A stretch of 44,652 bases of DNA from a virus, in the IMG/VR virus record IMGVR_UViG_3300009085_000043, positions 1 to 44,652 of that record; one strand, written 5' to 3'. The first letter of the stretch is position 1. Each line of letters starts with the position of its first letter. The notes under the pieces are model-generated. The model did not search any database, was not told the origin of the DNA, and saw nothing but the letters and a program-made list of their open reading frames with translations. Made by a program: the position numbers and the translations under genes. This document shows positions 39,863-44,652 of this stretch, one piece after another.

Positions 39863-40256
39863 GTTTGACTTCGTTTTGTGCTCGCAAGGACTCGTTCTTC
39901 AATGGATTGCTGCGATTTAATTCAGTCCAGACAGCAGCCTCGATCTTTGCCACAATAACAGCAAGATCGATCTTGAACCCCCGGAACTCCAACCATTCCT
40001 GCGCCACATCAATAGCATATTCTTTCTTGTCGGTAATGAACCCGGCGAGATTGGCTTGCTCTGCAGCATTAACAGCGGCAACAACTGCCTCGTCAAGCGC
40101 CCACGCCATTTCTTCTGACAACTTCGATTTGATATTGGCGACAACCTGCTTGATCTTCGCAACGGCTAACACCGCTAGGGCAGACACAAGCACCGGCAGT
40201 ACAACAGACATAAACTGCTCGGCAAATATAGATAGTACGTCTTTCCAGATTTCCAT
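39834..40256 (-). CDS. Phage holin of LLH type
   Basis: 140 residues from ATG 40256 (AAAGGAG upstream). One membrane segment VVLPVLVSALAVLAVAKI (about 17-34), then a long helix and WALDEAVVAAVNAAEQANL, YAIDVAQEWLEFRGFKIDL, IEAAVWTELN as in the LL-H holin family. It lies 33 kb away from the endolysin and its three-helix holin, so the phage would have two holin-like genes. Confidence 0.75.
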   Translation of the reverse strand: MEIWKDVLSIFAEQFMSVVLPVLVSALAVLAVAKIKQVVANIKSKLSEEMAWALDEAVVAAVNAAEQANLAGFITDKKEYAIDVAQEWLEFRGFKIDLAVIVAKIEAAVWTELNRSNPLKNESLRAQNEVKLELAEAGVE

Positions 40257-40257
40257 T

Positions 40258-40521
40258 TCATTTACTCCTTTTTGTTTTATTATACCCGACAAACAAACTG
40301 TTTTTTGGCGGGTCTTTATCGGTTCTCACGACGAGCAGGTATTCCTGCCATTTTACGGCACTTTCTGGTGTGTACCCGTACTGTTTTTCAAATTTTGCCA
40401 GAGCCTCCTCTATTGTATATGCGTTCTTTTTGATCCCGTCACCAATCCAGTACCCAACATAATCATTTGGTAAGTCGTTTACCTTTGCAGTACGGGGAAG
40501 TTCAGTTATTTTGGTTTCCAA
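40258..40521 (-). CDS. Small hypothetical protein
   Basis: 87 residues from TTG 40521, with GAAGGG eight bases upstream. KVNDLPNDYVGYWIGDGIKK, EALAKFEKQYGYTPESAVKW. No family recognised. Overlaps the HTH gene end. Its 3' end holds the TATAAT-like stretch near 40280 but without other promoter features. Confidence 0.5.
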   Translation of the reverse strand: METKITELPRTAKVNDLPNDYVGYWIGDGIKKNAYTIEEALAKFEKQYGYTPESAVKWQEYLLVVRTDKDPPKNSLFVGYNKTKRSK

Positions 40522-40726
40522 GTTGCAATCCCTTCTTGATGAACGGGTTGTACTCCTCTATTGGGAGCATTGAGTACAAAACTCGCCGCACAGTTGCTGT
40601 GCACAGGTTGTACTTCCACGCAATCTCCTCAATTTTCATCCCGCTGCGGTACAGGTCTATCACCGCACGGTTCCTGCTCATATACCACCCGATCTGTTCC
40701 TTTGGCGATCTTTGGTACTTCCTCAT
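40502..40726 (-). CDS. HTH protein, sigma-region-4/homeodomain-like
   Basis: 74 residues, AAGGAGG before ATG 40726. SRNRAVIDLYRSGMKIEEIA, WKYNLCTATVRRVLYSMLP is a clear helix-turn-helix. Its first 98 bases overlap the end of the RusA gene in another frame. It could regulate the TTACAA/TTGTAA operators or the extended -10 promoters; there is no direct evidence for the target. Confidence 0.75.
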   Translation of the reverse strand: MRKYQRSPKEQIGWYMSRNRAVIDLYRSGMKIEEIAWKYNLCTATVRRVLYSMLPIEEYNPFIKKGLQLGNQNN

Positions 40727-41078
40727 ACACCTCCTTAATTTTTATTCTTACACCAGGCATCTCTTTTGAGTATTCTTTGTACAAGTGTAAGCAAGCAATC
40801 TGGGCGTCATCTTTATAACACACCTTATTTAAGGCGTCCAAAATGTTCTTCGATAAATTGTCCAGGTCTACCCGGCGCCGGGTTGGTAAGAGAAACTCCA
40901 ACACCACACATATCTTGCCGGTATACATTTCATACCCGCCCTCATTCATCACATTATGAGCAACGCCATTCACGGTATTGTGCCACGCAACTACATGATC
41001 CGGCGTGTACCCGTGACCGTTCGCCATGCGGAACGATTGTTTTGGTACTGGTTTTCCTTCAACGAAAAACCCTATCAC
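40629..41078 (-). CDS. rusA: RusA-like Holliday junction resolvase
   Basis: 149 residues from GTG 41078, chosen for the GGAGG five bases upstream. FFVEGKPVPKQSFRMANG and RVDLDNLSKNILDALN, then CYKDDAQIA give the RusA catalytic aspartates (D71, D73, D91 by this start). It cuts branched DNA made by ERF recombination before packaging. The C-terminal 33 residues share DNA with the HTH gene. Confidence 0.88.
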   Translation of the reverse strand: MIGFFVEGKPVPKQSFRMANGHGYTPDHVVAWHNTVNGVAHNVMNEGGYEMYTGKICVVLEFLLPTRRRVDLDNLSKNILDALNKVCYKDDAQIACLHLYKEYSKEMPGVRIKIKEVYEEVPKIAKGTDRVVYEQEPCGDRPVPQRDEN

Positions 41079-41362
41079 CACAACCTCCACAGAAACCTTT
41101 TTATCTTTTTCAGGAGTCCAGCCGGGGGGTACACGGGCAAGTCGCCATCGACATAAATCACCTTTGTCCAGATTAATTGTTTTTCAGACTCCTCCCAGTG
41201 CCCTTTGGTGATATTGTACCTCAAGTATCTTTTGGTAATGTAAAAATTCTTGCCGTACTGGTGGTCAACTACAACATTACACCACGCCAGAGCCGGGTCT
41301 TTTGGTAGTACCATCCTGCCCATTTCGTCGTATTTGATATATAGTTCGTCCAATACTTTCAT
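41075..41362 (-). CDS. Small hypothetical protein
   Basis: 95 residues from ATG 41362 (GGAGGTGGAGGG upstream). ELYIKYDEMGRMVLPKDPAL, HQYGKNFYITKRYLRYNIT; C-terminal basic amphipathic helix LLKKIKRFLWRLW. Its stop overlaps RusA start by four bases (GTGA). No family recognised. Confidence 0.55.
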   Translation of the reverse strand: MKVLDELYIKYDEMGRMVLPKDPALAWCNVVVDHQYGKNFYITKRYLRYNITKGHWEESEKQLIWTKVIYVDGDLPVYPPAGLLKKIKRFLWRLW

Positions 41363-41378
41363 CCCTCCACCTCCTTCA

Positions 41379-41585
41379 TCAGCGCACGTCTCGGAAAGAT
41401 TTGTCACCGCCCCTGTTATTCTCCCAAGCGCCAAGCATATCCATAATGCTTACCTCGTCCGGTGTTTTGTTGCTATATTCGCCACACGTTGCGTTTGCAG
41501 CGGCTCTGATAGCACAGAAATAGACTAACTGCTTCGGAAGTTTCCAGACGAACCAAAACATAAATTTCTCAACATATCTTTTCAT
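41379..41585 (-). CDS. Small conserved phage protein
   Basis: 68 residues, AGGAG before ATG 41585. FWFVWKLPKQLVYFCAIRAA, NATCGEYSNKTPDEVS: a pattern (KLP-K-x-VYWCAIR) seen in many phages without a known role. The aromatic start could associate with membrane. Confidence 0.65.
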   Translation of the reverse strand: MKRYVEKFMFWFVWKLPKQLVYFCAIRAAANATCGEYSNKTPDEVSIMDMLGAWENNRGGDKSFRDVR

Positions 41586-41586
41586 T

Positions 41587-42009
41587 TCAATTCTCCTGTT
41601 TGTTTTCTGATTGATTGTTTAGTTCCTTCATCAGCGCACGGTGAGAGTCGATTAATTGCTGATACCCACGCAAGTCGCGGCTATAACAAATCCGAGCATA
41701 AAGCGAATCGTATAAATGTGCTGCGTCCTCCACCAGCCGCTTGATGATGTCGTCACGGCGGGCAATCGTATTACTCATTACCTCGAACACGGTCTCTTTC
41801 TTTTCCTCTACGGTGGCTAATTCGACTGTCAGGCGGGCAAGGTCGGTGCGGAGAGCGTCCTCGATGGGGCGGTCATTCCATCTTGCTACAGATACACCAT
41901 CAACACAATCACACCTTACAAAACCTGGGTGTTCGTGTCCAAGTAAACCAATCATTTTATAAACACCAACTTTACCGCCACAAAACGGACACGCCTTAAG
42001 TTCACTCAT
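41587..42009 (-). CDS. Lar-like zinc ribbon with coiled coil
   Basis: 140 residues, GAGGGGG before ATG 42009. SELKACPFCGGKVGVYKM, later VRCDCVDG and VARWNDRP follow the Lar restriction-alleviation family at residues 1-48; the rest is a coiled coil. True Lar counteracts host type I restriction, but many ribbon proteins share this start, so the role is tentative. Overlaps the next upstream gene (ATGA). Confidence 0.7.
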   Translation of the reverse strand: MSELKACPFCGGKVGVYKMIGLLGHEHPGFVRCDCVDGVSVARWNDRPIEDALRTDLARLTVELATVEEKKETVFEVMSNTIARRDDIIKRLVEDAAHLYDSLYARICYSRDLRGYQQLIDSHRALMKELNNQSENKQEN

Positions 42010-42545
42010 TCCCCCTCGCTTTCAGGGGCGGGAGGTAGGGGCAAGCCGTCAATCCACTTATGCAGGTCTATCCAGTGGGTCGTTGAAAGATGTTCAAAAC
42101 CCCCTTGTTTGTCATACATACATTGGGACGGGTGCGGGTCAACGTCACGCATGTTCACCATAACAACATCAACGCAATATCCGTCGTCAACTTCCGGCAA
42201 TCTCTCACTCACCGGAATCCACCTGCGCTCTGCGTTCAAGTCATCAATTACCTGTTGGCGTTCCGATATGGTTTGAAGTAGGCTTATATTCAATTCGCCC
42301 CACGTTATTGCCTCTGCGTTCAGCCGCTCGATTTCAACTCGCATGTCGTGGTATTCTCCGTAAATAGACTCGGCGGTTTTTCCAATTAACTCCCGTTGGG
42401 TATCACGCTCTGCGTTCAGCCTGTTGTTCTCTGCCTCCAACTCGGCGACATGAGCGATAATTTCTTCCCCTTCGCCTTCACGCAGAAATCCCTCGAAATC
42501 AGCGTCATCCAGTATCACTTTCAGCCGTTCGATAAACTCACTCAT
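42006..42545 (-). CDS. Coiled-coil protein with C-terminal DUF551-like domain
   Basis: 179 residues from ATG 42545 (GGAGGAGAAA upstream). Long coiled coil (about 25-110: EEIIAHVAELEAENNRLNAE), then RRWIPVSERLPEVDDGYCVD, with THWIDL and GLPLPP at the end, the DUF551 phage domain of unknown role. Overlaps its upstream gene. Confidence 0.7.
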   Translation of the reverse strand: MSEFIERLKVILDDADFEGFLREGEGEEIIAHVAELEAENNRLNAERDTQRELIGKTAESIYGEYHDMRVEIERLNAEAITWGELNISLLQTISERQQVIDDLNAERRWIPVSERLPEVDDGYCVDVVMVNMRDVDPHPSQCMYDKQGGFEHLSTTHWIDLHKWIDGLPLPPAPESEGE

Positions 42546-42882
42546 TTTCTCCTCCTGCAATACAACGTGGTTTTGGTGATCCGCACTTTGGACACGAACC
42601 AATATTGTCACTGACCGTGCCACAATACAGGCAGGTATCTTCCCTGTTTACGGCAGCAGCAACGTATCTCATGGCGTCTTGCTGGTGACCTTCCTCCATT
42701 GACCAGCGATCCCGAAAACCAGTGTACCCAGCCATGATCTCGCTCTTCATGCACTCACGAAGATAGTCTTTTTCTGCAAGTTCCATCTCTGTATCTTCCC
42801 GGAGCCTCCGGCGAACAATCACAAAGATATTTATAAAGATCGCCAACGTAGCAACTATTATTGAAAACATATCCCAGTTCAT
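42538..42882 (-). CDS. Membrane-anchored zinc-ribbon protein
   Basis: 114 residues from ATG 42882 (GAGG upstream). A transmembrane helix MFSIIVATLAIFINIFVIV (about 4-22), a helical stalk, then CLYC and CPKC (near residues 85-105) as a C-terminal ribbon. Function unknown. Confidence 0.6.
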   Translation of the reverse strand: MNWDMFSIIVATLAIFINIFVIVRRRLREDTEMELAEKDYLRECMKSEIMAGYTGFRDRWSMEEGHQQDAMRYVAAAVNREDTCLYCGTVSDNIGSCPKCGSPKPRCIAGGENE

Positions 42883-43181
42883 ACGAACCTCTGTCTTATT
42901 TTGAGAGGTAACGAGTCGTTCCACTCTTCCATGTGGGAAGAACCATATACGCCACACTGTTTGATATAAAATTCTACTCGGTGCCTCCAGGAATTTACGC
43001 TGCCCCTGGCATGGCAGGCGTTACACAGCAACTCAAGGTTCTCTTCACAGTCCAGGAACGTCGCCCCTCGACGTCTATGGTATAGACAGTGGTGCAACTC
43101 CGTACCTTTTTTGCCGCCGCAATACTCACAGAACATACCACGCCTGGCAACAATCTTTTCGTACAACTCCAAAGTGGTCAT
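42879..43181 (-). CDS. HNH endonuclease
   Basis: 100 residues. CEYC (18-21), LHHCLYHRRRG (29-39), CEENLELLCNACH (45-57): the HNH/beta-beta-alpha-metal fold with H30/H31, N48 and the zinc cysteines. It may act as packaging-associated nuclease or free-standing nuclease; it is not next to terminase. ATGA overlap at both ends with small genes. Confidence 0.85.
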   Translation of the reverse strand: MTTLELYEKIVARRGMFCEYCGGKKGTELHHCLYHRRRGATFLDCEENLELLCNACHARGSVNSWRHRVEFYIKQCGVYGSSHMEEWNDSLPLKIRQRFV

Positions 43182-43342
43182 TCCTTGTTTTCCTCGGGAG
43201 TCTTTTCTTTGATCTCTTTCACGTCTTTTTCTACTTTGTCCAGCCTGTCCTTTGTATCTTTTATACTTTCTTTCAATTGTTCATACTCCGATACCAGGAT
43301 AACAAGTTTGTGCTGAATTTGTTCTGGGGTGCGCTTTGCCAT
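43178..43342 (-). CDS. 54-residue coiled-coil protein
   Basis: ATG 43342 overlaps the upstream stop by one base; stop overlaps the HNH start (ATGA). Sequence KRTPEQIQHKLVILVSEYEQ, then LKESIKDTKDRLDKVEKDV is a two-heptad-rich coiled coil with an acidic/basic end. Coding is supported by the exact overlaps at both ends. Function unknown. Confidence 0.55.
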   Translation of the reverse strand: MAKRTPEQIQHKLVILVSEYEQLKESIKDTKDRLDKVEKDVKEIKEKTPEENKE

Positions 43343-43854
43343 TATATTTTCAACTCCCTTCTTGGGTACGCATATGCCGGGACGGGCAACTTTTTATTTA
43401 TCATGTGCTCCTGGATGATCTTATCTGCCTCGATGTATCCCCTGTAGTAATACTCTGGAAATTCGCCAACCAGCAAAGCGTAAATATCTGGTCTCGAGTA
43501 GTTATGGATCGGAACAATAAGATCGTATTCATCACCGTGCCGGCTGCTCTGTTTTACATTTACCGTTCTTCCGTCTGGCAAAACAGCGTCATGCACAGCA
43601 CCTCTAGGTCTATCTTGATCTCCCCAGACCCACAGGTTTGGGTACACGTTCATCAGCCGGCAGTAACCGATCTCTGCGCCTATCGCATTGAGGTTGTTGG
43701 AATTGTTCGCCGCCCCACTCAAATTAGGTGCGATCATCTTCTTTGCTGTTTTTTCGTACATTCCCCAGCGCCAGACCAAATATTTTGCCAGTGCCTGTTC
43801 TGACTCATTGAGGATTATGTGTCGTCTCTGTCCACAATCATACATATTATCCAT
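43342..43854 (-). CDS. PD-(D/E)XK-like nuclease-fold protein
   Basis: 170 residues. LNAIGAEIGYCRLMNVYP, DAVLPDGRTVNVKQSS, then DIYALLVGEFPEYYYRGYI matches the pattern E...D-G-x-x-V-(D/N)-V-K of small phage nuclease-like proteins. The Lys of the VK motif is there, the Asp may be replaced by Asn. Two ATG starts are possible (43854, 43845). Role unknown. Confidence 0.55.
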   Translation of the reverse strand: MDNMYDCGQRRHIILNESEQALAKYLVWRWGMYEKTAKKMIAPNLSGAANNSNNLNAIGAEIGYCRLMNVYPNLWVWGDQDRPRGAVHDAVLPDGRTVNVKQSSRHGDEYDLIVPIHNYSRPDIYALLVGEFPEYYYRGYIEADKIIQEHMINKKLPVPAYAYPRRELKI

Positions 43855-43928
43855 CCTATGATTATTGCACTTACTATGAGTACCAACAGAAACATCGCCC
43901 CACCGTGGTACTCATAGTAGTAGTGCAT
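43815..43928 (-). CDS. 37-residue membrane peptide
   Basis: From ATG 43928 (GGGAAGAA upstream). Helix MFLLVLIVSAIIIGWIICMI, then VDRDDT. Overlaps the nuclease-fold gene by up to 40 bases. A longer frame to 44015 lacks a site and covers another small gene. Confidence 0.45.
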   Translation of the reverse strand: MHYYYEYHGGAMFLLVLIVSAIIIGWIICMIVDRDDT

Positions 43929-43929
43929 G

Positions 43930-44025
43930 CTATTCTTCCCAGCCCATGAACACAATCGCAAGCCACAACGCCGCCAAAAGTGCAATAACACACAACACGA
44001 GAAGAACAACGACAACTATTTTCAT
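43930..44025 (-). CDS. 31-residue membrane peptide
   Basis: ATG 44025 in overlap with the previous gene's stop (ATGA). Nearly all hydrophobic: KIVVVVLLVLCVIALLAALW, ending GWEE. Together with the next 37-residue peptide it forms a pair of membrane micropeptides in tandem. Function unknown. Confidence 0.45.
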   Translation of the reverse strand: MKIVVVVLLVLCVIALLAALWLAIVFMGWEE

Positions 44026-44204
44026 TTCAGCAATCCCTTTTTTCTTATTTCTTCAATCGCCCGGCGATCCATTTCGTGGACGTAGCGCACGGCGTATTCT
44101 TGAAACAAGGGGATAACAATAACCTGAATCACAAAGAAGAAACCTACGATACTGAACCAGGCTACCTTGATACTTGCCTCGATCTTCAATATTGTATTAT
44201 CCAA
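44022..44204 (-). CDS. Small membrane protein
   Basis: 60 residues from TTG 44204, with AAGGAGA five bases upstream. A membrane helix VAWFSIVGFFFVIQVIVIPL, then helical YVHEMDRRAIEEIRKKGLLK. The frame is open to 44258 but without another site. Overlaps the ERF end by eight bases. Confidence 0.5.
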   Translation of the reverse strand: MDNTILKIEASIKVAWFSIVGFFFVIQVIVIPLFQEYAVRYVHEMDRRAIEEIRKKGLLK

Positions 44205-44652
44205 GAATCTCTCCTTGACCGCCGAACAACTCTTCAGCAGCACGATCAGCCTGGTCACCAGCCGTTTTCATTACATCCTTGTAGTTGGCGATCAGAACCT
44301 TGATAGCAGCCATCTTCATGGCGTGCTCCTGGGTAAACTTGTCGGGGTTATCTTTCTTGTACTTGGTCATCGAGTTGAAACGGGTTGTCAGTTCTTCCAT
44401 TTTCAACTTGCCATAAGGGGTTCCGTCCTCGGCAGTAACAGCGCTTGCCTCTTCATAGGTCAGTTCAACTTTTTCTGACTTACTTGGTACCCCGCCAAGT
44501 TCCTGGGCAGCCTCTTTCAAGCCTGCTGGCTTACCGCCTTTACTCGATTTCCGTTCCTCTGGTTGACTCTGGTCTGGATCATCACCAGTTTCGATCATAA
44601 ACGCCTGGCGTAGAGCGTACTTGTAGCAGTCCGTCATGGCTTTATTGACCGC
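44197..44652 (-). CDS. erf: ERF-family ssDNA annealing recombinase, C-terminal part (cut by window edge)
   Basis: The frame is open to the right edge (152 codons, no start needed). AVNKAMTDCYKYALRQAFMI, then ETGDDPD is the conserved C-terminal signature of the ERF domain; a disordered linker and a charged tail follow. It continues the protein that leaves the left edge. About 45-60 residues of the domain are missing between both parts, by comparison with the usual ERF length. Confidence 0.85.
   Translation of the reverse strand, partial: AVNKAMTDCYKYALRQAFMIETGDDPDQSQPEERKSSKGGKPAGLKEAAQELGGVPSKSEKVELTYEEASAVTAEDGTPYGKLKMEELTTRFNSMTKYKKDNPDKFTQEHAMKMAAIKVLIANYKDVMKTAGDQADRAAEELFGGQGEILG

Noticed and set aside
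40270-40300. Promoter from TATAAT near the LLH holin gene
   Set aside because: TATAAT lies inside the end of the upstream coding gene, without TG extension or AGAAACAAT box, and the genes are tightly packed.
36537-44025. Integrase or lysogeny module
   Set aside because: HTH genes were found, but no tyrosine or serine recombinase motifs, no excisionase-repressor divergent pair and no att-like repeat in tRNA sequence.

Overview
The window is almost certainly a nearly complete genome of a tailed, podovirus-like bacteriophage (about 44.7 kb). The two window ends fall inside the same gene: the N-terminal third of an ERF-type recombinase leaves the left edge, and its C-terminal part enters at the right edge on the same strand. 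The molecule is therefore best read as circular or circularly permuted, opened in that gene, with a short piece (about 0.15 kb by inference) missing between the ends. The virion set fits a short-tailed phage: terminase, portal, a 2,397-residue giant protein, scaffold, HK97-type capsid protein, Bbp16-like cement protein, adaptor and nozzle candidates, with no tail tube and no tape measure. No integrase or lysogeny repressor was recognised. The host cannot be named: ribosome binding sites are strong (GGAGG), the promoters I can see are of sigma-70 type, and the endolysin is GH25 plus an SH3-like domain. Several small genes resemble families I know mainly from actinobacterial phages.

Layout. (1) From 209 leftwards across the junction to about 36.5 kb, the minus strand carries the ERF gene, its companions and many small accessory genes, including an HNH nuclease, a Lar-like zinc ribbon, a RusA resolvase and an LLH-type holin. 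It also carries a four-gene sugar/methyl-transfer cassette (37.0-39.7 kb). Minus genes from 0.2 to 2.66 kb include a Rep-like winged-helix protein and are driven by a promoter divergent from a short plus operon (2.79-3.8 kb) ending in ssb. (2) 3.85-4.52 kb is a 0.65 kb AT-rich non-coding block full of palindromes and GATAAT/ATTATC motifs; it is an origin or control-region candidate, and a short structured RNA may be encoded at its left end. (3) 4.5-29.2 kb, all minus, holds a metallophosphoesterase, the lysis genes, tail genes, head genes and packaging genes. (4) 29.24-30.84 kb is a complex control region with a structured leader, a large plus-strand terminator, shared TTACAA/TTGTAA operators, repeated CTGGAGG boxes, a 12-bp hairpin and a G-quadruplex-like tract. 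(5) 30.84-36.52 kb is a compact plus operon of about 22 small genes plus one DNA methyltransferase, closed by a bidirectional terminator.

How the parts work together. The phage encodes SSB, an ERF annealase, a RusA resolvase and a Rep-like initiator, but no polymerase, helicase or primase, so replication probably uses the host replisome. At least three minus-strand promoters share an extended -10 (TGnTATAAT), two of them with an upstream AGAAACAAT box; they sit before the whole structural operon and before the scaffold/capsid genes, with an intrinsic terminator just after the capsid genes. This suggests graded late expression. The glycan cassette probably decorates a virion or host-surface target, but its substrate is unknown.
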